This document shows, piece by piece, positions 34,555-44,320 of a stretch of DNA of 64,000 bases. A program made the position numbers and the translations under genes. The DNA is from Planctomycetota bacterium. Its GTDB lineage: Bacteria > Planctomycetota > UBA1135. A model generated the notes under the pieces. That model had not been told where the DNA came from and did not search any database. It saw only the letters and a list, made by a program, of their open reading frames with translations. The stretch lies in NCBI GenBank assembly GCA_021776925.1, contig JAJFFB010000042.1:1-64000 (forward strand), given 5' to 3'. Each line of letters begins with the position of its first letter. Position 1 is the first letter of the stretch.

Positions 34555-35541
34555 ATGAAAACGACCGCACTTCTGTCCTTCGTGATTTCGCTCCCGCTGG
34601 CCACGGCCACCTCCGCCCGCGCCCAGGAAGTCGAGGGGCCGACCTCGCAGGCCGCCCCGCCGCAGGCCGCCGAGGCGCAAATCGAAAAATCCATGGAAGA
34701 TCCACAGGCGCTTGCCAACAGCGAAGCCGCCGATCAGTGGTTCACGCGCATGCGCAAGGCGGTGGCCCTGGCGCCCTTGAGTTTCGATTTCATTGCCAGC
34801 GTCGACGTCCCGATCATGATGGGCATGGGCGGCGAGCCGTCCACTGCCAAGTTCAACCGGCACGGCAAGGTGGTGCGCAGCCCGGAGTGGGGGACCTTGA
34901 CGGTTTCCAGTCGCGGCATCGATCTGCCCGACATGCCGATGGAGATTCCCGAGCAGAAAATCCGGGTGCTGCACAAGGGCGACCATTATCTGTGCGATAT
35001 CGGCAAGAGCGCCATGGCCATGCCCGGTCAGCCGGTCGGCCTGTTCCAGATCAGCAACGACGAGGCGCAAAAGCTGAATCAGGAAACCCACGGGTCCGCG
35101 ACGATGGACATGATCATGGGCGACCTGCCCCTGGTCGCCGATCCGATCCGTGGCCTGGAAGGTTTGATCACGCGCACCGCCTTTGAGCTGGTCAGCGCCA
35201 CCGACCAAGAAGTGATCCTCAAGGGCAAAGCAGGCCCCGGACTGTCGATGCCCAGCATGGAAGAAGGCGCCGAAACGCCGCAAGGCGAATTGGTGCTGCA
35301 CCTCGATGCGCGCTCCGGCCTGCCGCGTATGCTGGCCCTCGTTTCTGGAGAAAAGCAGGAATTCAGCGTCAAATTCAGCAATTGGGAGCGGCCGAAGGAA
35401 CTGGATGCCAAGGCCTTCGAGCTCAATCCTTCCGCCCAGAAGCCGGGTGATCTTGCCGCCGCGCTGCGCACCCAGCGCGAGAAGATTTTGGAGAATTCCG
35501 CCTTCGTCCCCGGAGGCGCCGACGACGACTACGAGTTCTAG
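34555..35541 (+). CDS. Secreted protein of unknown function, LolA-like character
   Basis: A 328-residue exported protein. Signal peptide TTALLSFVISLPLATATSARA (cleavage near residue 22). The mature part is alternating beta strands with an early helix (ADQWFTRMRKAVALAPLSFDF). It has a pattern such as LVLHLDARSGLPRMLALVSG near the end, reminiscent of the open beta-barrels of LolA or DUF2092 proteins, which hold lipids. No motif confirms that. The ATG at 34555 follows a TTGGAA/TATTCT promoter. A longer reading from 34453 would start upstream of that promoter and is rejected. Confidence 0.7.
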   Translation: MKTTALLSFVISLPLATATSARAQEVEGPTSQAAPPQAAEAQIEKSMEDPQALANSEAADQWFTRMRKAVALAPLSFDFIASVDVPIMMGMGGEPSTAKFNRHGKVVRSPEWGTLTVSSRGIDLPDMPMEIPEQKIRVLHKGDHYLCDIGKSAMAMPGQPVGLFQISNDEAQKLNQETHGSATMDMIMGDLPLVADPIRGLEGLITRTAFELVSATDQEVILKGKAGPGLSMPSMEEGAETPQGELVLHLDARSGLPRMLALVSGEKQEFSVKFSNWERPKELDAKAFELNPSAQKPGDLAAALRTQREKILENSAFVPGGADDDYEF

Positions 35542-35608
35542 AGCCGCTGCGGTCCTGAGCTCCCAGCGCCGTTTCTGCGCGGCTGGACCGCTGTGCCAGA
35601 CTGGGTCC

Positions 35609-37012
35609 ATGCTCTGCGCGCTGTTCCTGCTGCTGCCCCTCCCGCTCAGGCAGGAGGAAGCCAGCCAGCAACCCAGTCCGCCGCCGCCACAGGAAGCAAG
35701 CCTGCAGACGCCGCAGGAAGCCGCTGCCGAGGCCCTGGTCGAGTTGGTTGATCTGGCCGATCCTGCGTTGCGGCGCAAGGCGGCCTCGGAACTGGCCAAG
35801 CGCAAGCACATCGAACTGCAGCATTGGCTGCAGGCGGCGTCGGCCTTTGGTGCTTTCGAAGCCACCGCCCCGGGCTACGGCAGCGCGCAGGTCGATCTGT
35901 GGGTCGGGGATGGCATCGAAGCCACCCACCTGCACTGGTACGTGCCCACTTCCTACAAACCCCTGCGTGCCAGTGGAGTGATCGTCGCCGCGCACGGCGC
36001 CGGCGGCGATGGTTCGTCGATGGTCCGCCTGTGGCGCGAGGTCGCCGAGTCGCTGGGCCTGCTGGTCCTGGCCCCGACCGAGGCCGGTGCCAACGCCGGC
36101 TATGCCTTCAGCGAACGCGAGCGCCTGTCGCTGCTGGCCGCATTGCGCTGGTTCCGGCGCAACTTCAACGTTGACGAGAACCGCATCCACCTGACCGGAA
36201 TCAGCCGCGGCGGGCATCTGTGCTGGGACCTCGCCAGCCGCCATCCGGGCGTGTGGGCGAGCGTCGTGCCGATGATCGGCGGTCCGGCCTTTTTGCCGGG
36301 TGAGCGCAACAATCTGCGCTTGGTCGAGAACCTCGCTCATCTGCCGCTGCGTCAATTGCAGGGCATGCGCGACGATCCGCGGCTGATCCGGAACTTGCGC
36401 GTCGCCTTCGACAAGCTGGCCCTGGCTTCGGCCGCCAACGCGCGGATGATCGAGTTTGCGGAACTCGGTCACGATTTCCGCCTGCAAGAGGTCGACTGGG
36501 CGGCCTTTTTCGGCGAGGCGCGGCGTCAACCGCTGGGCAAGAGCTTCCAGGTGCGCAGCGCGCGCAAGGGCGAAGGCGCGGCCTACTGGGTGGCGATCGA
36601 TCGCCTGAGTTCTGCGGTCAAGGAGGAACACCGCCCGCGCGTCGATGCCAAGGAATGGAACGCGCTCGACGAAGAAGGCCAGATGCGCTTGTGGCAGGCG
36701 GGACTCGACCAGCACACCGCGATGGTCGACGCGCATTTCCTGCAGGAGGGCCAGATCGAGCTGCGCCAGCGCGGGGTCAAGCGGCTGCGCATCCTCCTGC
36801 CGCAGTCGATGCTCGGCGAGAAGAACCAGATGGAGGCACTGCTGGTCGATCTGGAGAAACGCGCCGATCTGCGCGCCAAAGGACGCGATATCAGCAAGGC
36901 CGAAAAGCGTTCGCGCAAAAAGTTGGCGCCCAAGTCCGCTGTGCTGCTGTCCTATTTCGCCGAGCATTTCGATCGCAGCTTTCTGCCGGTGGCGGAGTGG
37001 GTGCTCAAATGA
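35609..37012 (+). CDS. Secreted alpha/beta hydrolase (esterase)
   Basis: A 467-residue exported esterase-like protein. Short signal peptide (MLCALFLLLPLPL), a Gln/Pro-rich linker, and a helical stretch (residues 30-75) with HEAT-like character (ALVELVDLADPALRRKAASE). The hydrolase core follows: VIVAAHGAGGDGSS with the oxyanion region, nucleophile serine in LTGISRGGHLC, and a histidine in EFAELGHDF. The C-terminal roughly 150 residues form an extra domain. PHB-depolymerase or acetyl-esterase relatives are likely; substrate unknown. It overlaps the next gene by ATGA, so the two hydrolases are produced together. Confidence 0.8.
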   Translation: MLCALFLLLPLPLRQEEASQQPSPPPPQEASLQTPQEAAAEALVELVDLADPALRRKAASELAKRKHIELQHWLQAASAFGAFEATAPGYGSAQVDLWVGDGIEATHLHWYVPTSYKPLRASGVIVAAHGAGGDGSSMVRLWREVAESLGLLVLAPTEAGANAGYAFSERERLSLLAALRWFRRNFNVDENRIHLTGISRGGHLCWDLASRHPGVWASVVPMIGGPAFLPGERNNLRLVENLAHLPLRQLQGMRDDPRLIRNLRVAFDKLALASAANARMIEFAELGHDFRLQEVDWAAFFGEARRQPLGKSFQVRSARKGEGAAYWVAIDRLSSAVKEEHRPRVDAKEWNALDEEGQMRLWQAGLDQHTAMVDAHFLQEGQIELRQRGVKRLRILLPQSMLGEKNQMEALLVDLEKRADLRAKGRDISKAEKRSRKKLAPKSAVLLSYFAEHFDRSFLPVAEWVLK

Positions 37013-38772
37013 GCACCCACTCTCAGGCTGGGCGGCGAGCCCACAACATCGACCGGGGTGGGCGGCGCTGGGCGGTGGTCGGCTTGTGCGCCGCCTTCGC
37101 AGCTGCGCCGCTTGCCGCCCAACAGGCCAAGGGCTGGAAAGGTTTGCAGCGGGATCTCGGAGCCTTCCGTCAGGTGCGCTTCGAGGTCGAGGGCGCCACT
37201 GCCCGCGTGGCATTACCGCGCCATCCAGTGGCAGGTCACCCATGGGTGTGGCGCTTCGGGCCGCTGGCGGCGGACCCGGTGCTGGATCAGCGCCTCCTTG
37301 CACGCGGCTTCTACGTTGTCCATCTGACCCGCCCCGCTGCGCCGCATCCGCCTGGCGGCGCCAACGACGACCCGCCCAAACCATCGAGCACTGAGCTTGC
37401 TCATGCGGCCGAAGAGGCCTTGTTCGATTACCTCTCTGCCGACCAGGGTCTGGGCGCGCGCGTACACCTGATCGTCGCCAGCGACTGGAAGGACCAGGCC
37501 GCCGCCTTTGTGGCTCGCGATCCGCAGCGCGTCGCCGCAGTGATCGCCGCAGCGGCGTGGCCGTGGCTGCCGCCGGGGCGGGCTTATCTGCTCCGCCCCG
37601 AGGCCGACCGGCTCGATCAGATCGCCTTCCTCAAGCGTCATGCGGCCCCCGGCGAGCTGCAACAGGATTGGCACTGGCTGCGCGCCGGTCTGGCCAACAG
37701 CAAGCTGTTGCTGGAAAAGGAACGGCGCCTGCGGATTGCCTTCCTCGGCGGCTCGATCACCTACAACCCAGGTTGGAAGGAAATGGTCGTCGCCAGCCTG
37801 CAAGCGCAGCATCCGCAGGCCACTCTGGAAGTGGTGGCGGCGGGCATTCCTTCGGTCGATTCCAGCGGCCACGCCTTCCGCCTCGAGCGCGACGTTTTCC
37901 TGCACGGCCCGGTGGACCTGCTGGTGGTCGAAGCAGCGGTCAACGACGCCACCAATGGGCGCGACGCGCGTGAGCAGCTGCGCGCCATGGAAGGAACCGT
38001 GCGCGCCGCGCGGCGCATCAACCCGGCGCTTGACGTGGTCTTCCTGCATTTCGCCACGCCTGCCTTTTTGAACAGCCAGCGCCAGGGCCTCACCCCCGAG
38101 GTCGTCCGCGTTCACGAACGGGTGGCCGATCACTACGCTCTGCCGTCGATCGACCTGGCCCGCGAGGTCGGCGACCGCATCGATCGCGGTGAATTCCGCT
38201 GGAAGGAAGACTTCGTCGACCTGCACCCTTCCCCCTTCGGCCAACGGCTGTACGCCGAGGCGCTGCTGCGCCTGCTGCAAGACGCGTGGCGGGCGGCCGC
38301 GCCGGGCACCAAACTGGTGGGGCATCCCATGCCGGCGATGCTGGACCGCTTTAGCTATGACGGTGGTCAGCTTCTCGACGTCGAAAACCACGGCATCGCC
38401 GTCGGCTGGTGGATCGACGAATCCTGGCGTCCGCGCGACGGCGCCGGAGTACGCCGTGGCTTCGTCGACGTGCCCATGCTGGTCACCGATGAGAAAAACG
38501 CCCCGGTGCTGCTCCATTTCGAGGGGCGCGGCGTCGGCATCTGGGCGGTGGTCGGGCCCGACGTCGGCGTCCTCGAGTACAGCATCGATTTTGGTCCCTT
38601 CCGCACCCTTGACCTGCGCACGCGCTGGAGCGCCGGCCTGCATCTGCCGTGGGTCTACCTGCTGGCCACCGATCTCGAAGCGGGCGATCATCGCCTGGAG
38701 ATGCACCTCAGTGAATCGACTCCGGCCGATCGCGGTTGGCTGCGCATCGCCTGGTTCCTGGTCAATCGCTAA
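37009..38772 (+). CDS. Secreted two-part hydrolase: alpha/beta-like domain + SGNH hydrolase
   Basis: A 587-residue protein. Signal peptide after a basic n-region (RRWAVVGLCAAFAAAPLAA). An alpha/beta-hydrolase-like N-terminal part (about 40-210) has FYVVHLTRPAAP and VHLIVASDWKDQ but no clear GxSxG. An SGNH/GDSL domain follows (about 230-440): block I IAFLGGSITYNPGW, block III VEAAVNDATN and block V DLHPSPFG, so Ser, Asn, Asp and His are present. The C-terminal beta domain could bind carbohydrate. A deacetylase or esterase of polysaccharide is the likeliest role, acting with the esterase coupled upstream. Confidence 0.82.
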   Translation: MSTHSQAGRRAHNIDRGGRRWAVVGLCAAFAAAPLAAQQAKGWKGLQRDLGAFRQVRFEVEGATARVALPRHPVAGHPWVWRFGPLAADPVLDQRLLARGFYVVHLTRPAAPHPPGGANDDPPKPSSTELAHAAEEALFDYLSADQGLGARVHLIVASDWKDQAAAFVARDPQRVAAVIAAAAWPWLPPGRAYLLRPEADRLDQIAFLKRHAAPGELQQDWHWLRAGLANSKLLLEKERRLRIAFLGGSITYNPGWKEMVVASLQAQHPQATLEVVAAGIPSVDSSGHAFRLERDVFLHGPVDLLVVEAAVNDATNGRDAREQLRAMEGTVRAARRINPALDVVFLHFATPAFLNSQRQGLTPEVVRVHERVADHYALPSIDLAREVGDRIDRGEFRWKEDFVDLHPSPFGQRLYAEALLRLLQDAWRAAAPGTKLVGHPMPAMLDRFSYDGGQLLDVENHGIAVGWWIDESWRPRDGAGVRRGFVDVPMLVTDEKNAPVLLHFEGRGVGIWAVVGPDVGVLEYSIDFGPFRTLDLRTRWSAGLHLPWVYLLATDLEAGDHRLEMHLSESTPADRGWLRIAWFLVNR

Positions 38773-38781
38773 GCTGAGGCG

Positions 38782-40512
38782 GTGACTGCCTTGTCGATGA
38801 AACCAAGGGGGGGGCTCGGCCTCTGTGCATTCCTATTGCTGACCGCCTGCGGACCGGATCCGGCGCGACCGGACGGGCTGACCTTGCCGCCGGACTCGGA
38901 TACGACTTTCCGCCGCGACACCGGCGGGCCGCTGCGACCCGATCAGGCCGCCTTCGACGTGCAGCATTACGATCTGGCCCTGCAGGTATTGCCGGAGGAA
39001 CGCGAGATCCATGGGCAGCTGAGCGCGCGCTTCAAGGCTGTGGAGGAACTCGAGCAGGTTGTCCTCGACCTGGATCCGGCGCTGCGGGTTGCCGCCGTGG
39101 TCGCTGCCGACGGAGTTGAGCTGGCCTTCCGTCATCAGCAGGGCCTGTTGTTCATCGAACTGCCGGCGGCGGTGGCCGCCGGCGCGGTTTTCGAGCTGAC
39201 CATCGATTACGGCGGTGTGCCGCGCAGCGCTCCGCGACCGCCCTGGGAGGGCGGCTTCCAATGGGAGCGCACGCCCTCAGGTGAACACTGGATTGCGACC
39301 TCGTGTCAGATGGAGGGCGCCGACCTGTGGTGGCCGTGCAAGGATCATCCTTCGGACAAGGCCGAGTCCATGGACTTGCACATCCGCGTACCCGCGCCCT
39401 TGGTGGTGGCAAGCAACGGCCGTGCTGCCGGCGTCGATGAGCACGACGATGGCACCCGCACCTTCCACTGGCAGGTGACCACTCCGATCGCCAACTACTG
39501 CGTGGCGCTCAACATCGCGCCCTACGTCGAGGTCAGCGCCCCGTTCACAAGCATCGGCGGAGAAGCGATGAAGGTGACCTTTTGGGCGCTGCCCCAGCAC
39601 CGCGAACAGGCCGCCGGAATCCTGCCGCAATTCCTCGACCACCTGGCCTGGTTCGAACAGCGCCTCGGGCCCTATCCCTTCCGCGCCGACAAATACGGCA
39701 TCGCCGAAACGCCCCATCTCGGCATGGAGCACCAGAGCATCATTGCTTATGGCAATCGTTTTCAGCCGCACAAGTTCGAGTACGACTGGCTGCACCATCA
39801 CGAGCTTTCGCACGAGTGGTTCGCCAATCTGGTGACCGCGCCGGACTGGAACGATTTCTGGATTCACGAGGGCTTTGGCTCCTATATGCAGAAGCTCTAC
39901 ATCGAGGAACTGCGCGGCCGTGACGCCTACCGGGAATACCTCGGTGACGTGCGCGGCCAGATCCTCAATGCCAAGGCGGTGGCGCCGCGCGAACCGCGCA
40001 GTTCCGGCCAGATGTACTTCGTTTCCCTGGATGCGCCGGTGGGTCAGCGGGTGTCCGACAACGACATCTACTACAAGGGCGAGTGGGTCTTGCACACTCT
40101 GCGCTGGCTGATCGGGGACCAAGCCATGTTCCGCGCCCTGCGCCTGATGTGCTACCCGACGGTCGAGTCCGAGTGGGCCACCGACGGCAGCGCCAGCCAT
40201 TTCATGACCACCGACGATGTGCAGGCGCTATTTGAGCGTGAAAGCGGCATGGACCTGGGCTGGTTCTTCGAGCTCTATCTGCGTCAGCCGCAGCTGCCCG
40301 AACTGAAAATCGTGCGCGAGAGCGGACGGCTGCTGGTCGAGTGGCTGGTGCCGGATGGCCAGGTCTGTCTGCTTCCGGTCGAGGTCTTCATCTCCGGTTC
40401 GCCCTACCGCTTAGAACTGCCCGGAGGCCGCGGCGAGCTGCAATTGCCGGCCTCTGCCAGTTTCGTTGTTGACCCCTTCGACCGCGTTCTTCGTGTTGGG
40501 AACTTGAAATGA
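38782..40512 (+). CDS. M1-family aminopeptidase lipoprotein
   Basis: A 576-residue zinc metallopeptidase anchored as a lipoprotein (lipobox LLLTACG, Cys23). It has the exopeptidase motif GMEHQ (315-319, the GAMEN position). The gluzincin site is H340-E341-L-S-H344 with the third ligand Glu363 (HEGFGSYM). It removes N-terminal residues from peptides outside the cytoplasm. The GTG at 38782 has TAAGCT 6 nt upstream; an ATG at 38797 is an alternative and leaves the lipobox intact. Its stop overlaps the following small gene by ATGA. Confidence 0.92.
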   Translation: MTALSMKPRGGLGLCAFLLLTACGPDPARPDGLTLPPDSDTTFRRDTGGPLRPDQAAFDVQHYDLALQVLPEEREIHGQLSARFKAVEELEQVVLDLDPALRVAAVVAADGVELAFRHQQGLLFIELPAAVAAGAVFELTIDYGGVPRSAPRPPWEGGFQWERTPSGEHWIATSCQMEGADLWWPCKDHPSDKAESMDLHIRVPAPLVVASNGRAAGVDEHDDGTRTFHWQVTTPIANYCVALNIAPYVEVSAPFTSIGGEAMKVTFWALPQHREQAAGILPQFLDHLAWFEQRLGPYPFRADKYGIAETPHLGMEHQSIIAYGNRFQPHKFEYDWLHHHELSHEWFANLVTAPDWNDFWIHEGFGSYMQKLYIEELRGRDAYREYLGDVRGQILNAKAVAPREPRSSGQMYFVSLDAPVGQRVSDNDIYYKGEWVLHTLRWLIGDQAMFRALRLMCYPTVESEWATDGSASHFMTTDDVQALFERESGMDLGWFFELYLRQPQLPELKIVRESGRLLVEWLVPDGQVCLLPVEVFISGSPYRLELPGGRGELQLPASASFVVDPFDRVLRVGNLK

Positions 40513-40925
40513 CCAGGACTCTTTCCTTCCTCGTACTGTTCTGCTTGCTGAGCCTTGGTACCCACGCCTGCGGCGATGCCGAGTCCAGCCCTGAAATCAC
40601 CCCTGAAGCCGCAGCGACCGCGGTGGTCGAGGCCTGGTTCGCCGCGGTCGCCGCCGGCGACGCCGAGGCCTCCTACGCCCTGGGCAACGCCGCCTTCGCC
40701 GAGCGCGAGCGTGAGTGGGGGCCGTCCTTCAGCCATTCCTTCTTCGGCGGCGGCACCAGGGTGGCGGCTTACGAGGTGCAGTCTGCGCAAGCCGGTGACG
40801 ACGGCTCCATGGAGGTCAGGGTGCGCGCCACCCTCGCTCGCGAAAATGGATCCGAGGACGGCGAGGGCATGACCTTCACCCTCGCCGCTCAAGGTGATGG
40901 CTGGCAGATCACCGCCTTGAACTGA
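40509..40925 (+). CDS. Small lipoprotein, NTF2/DUF4878-like
   Basis: A 138-residue protein whose signal peptide ends at a cysteine (LLSLGTHACGD), a plausible though non-canonical lipobox. The mature domain PEAAATAVVEAWFAAVAAGD then AEASYALG, and the beta-rich end VRVRATLARENG and GDGWQITALN, fit the NTF2-like cone fold of DUF4878-type lipoproteins. Role unknown. The start is coupled to the M1 aminopeptidase. Confidence 0.75.
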   Translation: MTRTLSFLVLFCLLSLGTHACGDAESSPEITPEAAATAVVEAWFAAVAAGDAEASYALGNAAFAEREREWGPSFSHSFFGGGTRVAAYEVQSAQAGDDGSMEVRVRATLARENGSEDGEGMTFTLAAQGDGWQITALN

Positions 40926-40939
40926 CCGCGCAAACGCGT

Positions 40940-40987
40940 TTGAGCTTGACCACGGCGATGGGCTTGAGCTTGACCGCGCCGATGCGG
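40940..40987. repeat. 24-bp tandem repeat, two copies
   Basis: Units at 40940-40963 and 40964-40987 both begin TTGAGCTTGACC. They occupy the gap between the small lipoprotein and the convergent PQQ-propeller gene. Confidence 0.75.
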
Positions 40988-40988
40988 T

Positions 40989-43900
40989 TCACTGCCGCGG
41001 CCGCAGGGCCATCGAGGTCTGCACCGGATAGGCGCAGACGCAGCCCGAACTGGCTTCCGGCAGCAGCACCAGACCGCCGACCGGCAGAATGCTGATCCAG
41101 CAGCCGGGGCGCGTGCTTTCGGTCAGTTTGCGCGCGCTGCCGCGCGGGCCGTCGACCAGGCGCACGGTCGGGCAGCTGTTGCGGAAATAGACGCTGCCCG
41201 CCGAGGCCGACAAGGTGCCGCAGCCGCCGCGGCGCGGCACGACGAAATCGCCCTGGTCGGCGTGATCCAGGCGCTCGCCGTCGGCCAGCCGATAGACCGC
41301 GGGTTCGGCGATAACGCGATCGCCCTGGATGACCGGGTGATGCACCTGCTCGCCGTGATCGCCACCGACACCGGGCCGGTTATTGCCGTGCTCCCTCTGC
41401 CACAGCAGGGTGCCGCTGTCGGCACTCCAGCAGCGCACCACGTACCACACCCGGTCCTCGCGGTTGAAGGAACCGACGCTGACCAGCACCCCGTTGGCGG
41501 CACAGAGATAGACGATGTGGCGCTCGCCCGCGTCGGGCCACGGCACCCGCCACAACTCGGCTCCGGTGTTGCCGTCGAGCGCGACCATTTCCATGCCTGC
41601 CCCGGCGCTCAGCTGCGCCAGGGTGGCGCGGCCACTGGCATGCCTCGCCGTGGTGGTACCCGCTTCGAGAAAGAAGACCCGCCCCTGGTCCGCCGCCAGG
41701 CTGGTGTTGAGGATCACGCCGGGACTCTCGTACCACCAGTCGGCCTGGTTGGAGTCCTCCTGGCAGCGCGCCAGGGCGAAACCCTGCAGCACCAGGCTGC
41801 ACACCAGCGGGCGCGCCTCACCGTACTGCTCGACCACGGCATCCAGGCTCTGCTGGCGGCGGGCCGCGCCGACCGCGGTGCCGCTGCCGTACAGCATGCC
41901 GCCTTGTTGCGCCAGCCAACCCCATTCCATGGGTTGCGGGTGGTCGAGCCAGTCGGCCGGCGGCAATTCGAAACGCCGCGTGGGTGCCCCGCTGGCCGCG
42001 TCGAAGGCCACCGCCGCGCCGGGCAGTGCGGTCATGACCTCGTCGTCGCCGACCAGCAGATAGCCGCCGTCGAAGGGCATGCCGGTGCGGCTCCAGCCGG
42101 GGAGCGAACGCCGCCACAGGGAGGTCCCGTTGTAGGCGTCGACGGCGATCAATTCGTCATTGGCGGGCAGGAACAGACGCCCGGCGCGGCTCACCGGTGG
42201 CGCGGTGCGCAGGTGACGATCGACCATGGCCGCCGCGCCCGGACCTCCGAACCACTGTAGTTCGAGTTCTTCATCGACCAGGCGGTCCTCGCTGCAGGCG
42301 CTATTGCCGGCGCTGGCGTAGGCGTGCGACCACTGACCGGCGCCCTCTTGCGAAGGGCGCAGCCAGTGGCGATCGGCGACGCTTTCCCCGGAGGCCCCGG
42401 TCTCCAAGCGGCGCGATTGGGGGGGGGTGATTTCCCGCCACAGCAAGGCGCCGCGGCCAGGCTGCAGCAGCGGCCCGAAACGGCTGCGCAGCTCAACGGC
42501 CTGGGCCGGAGGGATCGGGGAGGTGGTGATCACCAGGTTGGCAAAATCCGGCACCAGGTCCGGGGTCAGATCCTCGGGTATCAACTGCACCTGGTAGCCG
42601 AGCGGCAGGAGTTGGCGTACCAGCCTGCGTAGGCCTGGTGCGGTTTCCGCAGAAGTCAGCACCACCAGGCGCCGCCGGTCAGAGAGGAGTGGACCTCTTG
42701 CTCCCGAAGCCGGCTTCAGCCACGGCCACAGACCTTGGCCGTCGGCGCCCACTCCGCTCAGCACCACCATGCCGGCGGATTGGGCCAGCCATGCCGACCA
42801 CTGCGGATGTTGTGACGCGGCGGTGGCCACCCTCTTCAGGATCACAGCGAGACCCGCAGCAGGGGCGTCCGCCCGCGACTCCACGGCGTGCGTATCGAAG
42901 GCATGGATGGCGCCTGATTCATCGGCCGCAAAGACCTTCGTTGGCGTGGCTGCCAGTTCGCGCACCCTTCCCGGGCACGGGGTGCTCCACAACAAGGCGC
43001 CGTCGGCCGGGTCATACGCCGCCAGCTCGCCACTGCCGGCGGCGTAGAGGCGCGTGCCGGCGAGGATCAGAGCGTCGGCGTGTCCGCAGGGCACCGACCA
43101 GAGAATGCACGCCTTGGCGGCGCGGGCGATCGCCGCCAACTCCTCGTCGTACTGGGCGCGTTCCTCATCGCTGGTGGCTGCCTGGCGACGTTTCTCGCAC
43201 TCGATGCGCCCCTGCTGCAGCAGGGTGAACTTGTTGCGGTCCAGCGCCGACAGGCTGGTGGCGGTCTGCAGATAGGAAAGGAGCGGGCCGACCACCATGC
43301 GGCGGCCCTGGAAGGAGGCGATGCGGTCGCGGCTGTGTCCGCCGGCCAGGGCCAGTTCGCCTTGATTGCCGGGGCCGCTGACCAGGTCCTCGCCGGCGAC
43401 CAGCGCGTAGCTGCCCCCCGGCCCACCGAACTGGCCGAGGAAACTGCCGTCGGCAAGATCGAGGGCGAAGGGGGTGGTGCGGCCGCTGGGAACGTAAAGG
43501 CGGTCGCGGCCGAGGAGCAGATAGCCCTGCGGCGACACCGCTTGTTCCAACTTCACGCGCCACACCACCTCGCCGTGCTCAAGGTCGAGCGCGGTGGCCC
43601 AACAGCCGTAGGTCGGAAACAGACCGCAGGTGGCGTAGACCTGGCGGCCGTCACTGACCACGCCGGTACGCACCGGCCACGCCGAAATAAGTTGGCCGTT
43701 GCTGGGGATGCGCCGTTCGCGCGGGGCGATGCGCCGCCGCCACAACAACTCGCCGTCGCTCTGCTGCAGGCAGTAGACAAAGCCATCGTCGGCGCCAAAA
43801 ACCAGACGCTCACCGACCAGCACCGGGGCCAGGCGCACCGGAGCCTCGGCGAAATAGCTCCATACTTCACTGCCGTCGGCGGCGTCGAGGCAGTGCACCT

Positions 43901-44294
43901 GGTTGTCGGCGGAGCTGGCGTAGAACAAGCGCTCGCCCGCCGCCACCACCGGGAAGGTGTGGTCGAAACTGACCCGCGCCTCGAGATGGTCGAGCTTCTG
44001 CCATAGGCTGCCCGAGGCCGGGGCGTCCCACGAGGGCCGCGGTGCGGCGGCGGGGTGATGGGTCCAGGCAAGGGTCAGAGGTCCCTGCGGACCATGGGTC
44101 ACCGCCCCGCTACGCTGGGCATTACCCTGGTAGCTCGGCCAGGCAGGGGCATCCGCCTGGGGCCTGGAACTCGCCGGGACCACCGCCATTGGCCTGGAAC
44201 TCGCCGGGACCACCGCCAGCAGGGCCAGCAATCCAGCTCGCAGCGGATAATGGGCCATTGGTTCACGGCGGTCGCGGCGGTGTTGCCCCAGCAT
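40989..44294 (-). CDS. Secreted PQQ-like beta-propeller repeat protein
   Basis: A 1101-residue exported protein. After a basic n-region and signal peptide (LRAGLLALLAVVPA) come many WD/PQQ-type blades: RLFYASSADNQVHCLDAADGSEVWS, LVFGADDGFVYCLQQSDGELLWR, LIAVDAYNGTSLWRR and VALDGNTGAELWRVPW. A central segment (about 520-620) looks non-propeller (VVLTSAETAPGLRRLVRQLL). PQQ-dehydrogenase catalytic residues are not evident, so binding or scaffold is as likely as redox. The ATG at 44294 follows TAGGAT by 6 nt; an ATG at 44258 would also keep the signal peptide. A 30-bp duplication repeats AVVPASSRP at the cleavage region. Confidence 0.85.
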   Translation of the reverse strand: MLGQHRRDRREPMAHYPLRAGLLALLAVVPASSRPMAVVPASSRPQADAPAWPSYQGNAQRSGAVTHGPQGPLTLAWTHHPAAAPRPSWDAPASGSLWQKLDHLEARVSFDHTFPVVAAGERLFYASSADNQVHCLDAADGSEVWSYFAEAPVRLAPVLVGERLVFGADDGFVYCLQQSDGELLWRRRIAPRERRIPSNGQLISAWPVRTGVVSDGRQVYATCGLFPTYGCWATALDLEHGEVVWRVKLEQAVSPQGYLLLGRDRLYVPSGRTTPFALDLADGSFLGQFGGPGGSYALVAGEDLVSGPGNQGELALAGGHSRDRIASFQGRRMVVGPLLSYLQTATSLSALDRNKFTLLQQGRIECEKRRQAATSDEERAQYDEELAAIARAAKACILWSVPCGHADALILAGTRLYAAGSGELAAYDPADGALLWSTPCPGRVRELAATPTKVFAADESGAIHAFDTHAVESRADAPAAGLAVILKRVATAASQHPQWSAWLAQSAGMVVLSGVGADGQGLWPWLKPASGARGPLLSDRRRLVVLTSAETAPGLRRLVRQLLPLGYQVQLIPEDLTPDLVPDFANLVITTSPIPPAQAVELRSRFGPLLQPGRGALLWREITPPQSRRLETGASGESVADRHWLRPSQEGAGQWSHAYASAGNSACSEDRLVDEELELQWFGGPGAAAMVDRHLRTAPPVSRAGRLFLPANDELIAVDAYNGTSLWRRSLPGWSRTGMPFDGGYLLVGDDEVMTALPGAAVAFDAASGAPTRRFELPPADWLDHPQPMEWGWLAQQGGMLYGSGTAVGAARRQQSLDAVVEQYGEARPLVCSLVLQGFALARCQEDSNQADWWYESPGVILNTSLAADQGRVFFLEAGTTTARHASGRATLAQLSAGAGMEMVALDGNTGAELWRVPWPDAGERHIVYLCAANGVLVSVGSFNREDRVWYVVRCWSADSGTLLWQREHGNNRPGVGGDHGEQVHHPVIQGDRVIAEPAVYRLADGERLDHADQGDFVVPRRGGCGTLSASAGSVYFRNSCPTVRLVDGPRGSARKLTESTRPGCWISILPVGGLVLLPEASSGCVCAYPVQTSMALRPRQ
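44161..44220. repeat. 30-bp tandem repeat in the signal-peptide region
   Basis: Two in-register 30-base copies (44161-44190, 44191-44220) differ only in the last two bases. They encode AVVPASSRPM and AVVPASSRPQ in the PQQ-propeller gene. Confidence 0.85.
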
Positions 44295-44300
44295 GATGTC

Positions 44301-44310
44301 ATCCTAGAGT
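44301..44310. promoter_or_regulatory. Overlapping divergent -10 boxes
   Basis: TAGGAT on the minus strand (44306-44301) lies 6 nt before the ATG at 44294. TAGAGT on the plus strand (44305-44310) lies 10 nt before the ATG at 44321. They share two bases, so polymerase could occupy only one at a time. Confidence 0.45.
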
Positions 44311-44320
44311 GAAGCTGCCG

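Noticed and set aside
35423-37384. Minus-strand 653-codon open frame
   Set aside because: Opposite the two coupled esterases. Compositional artefact of high GC.
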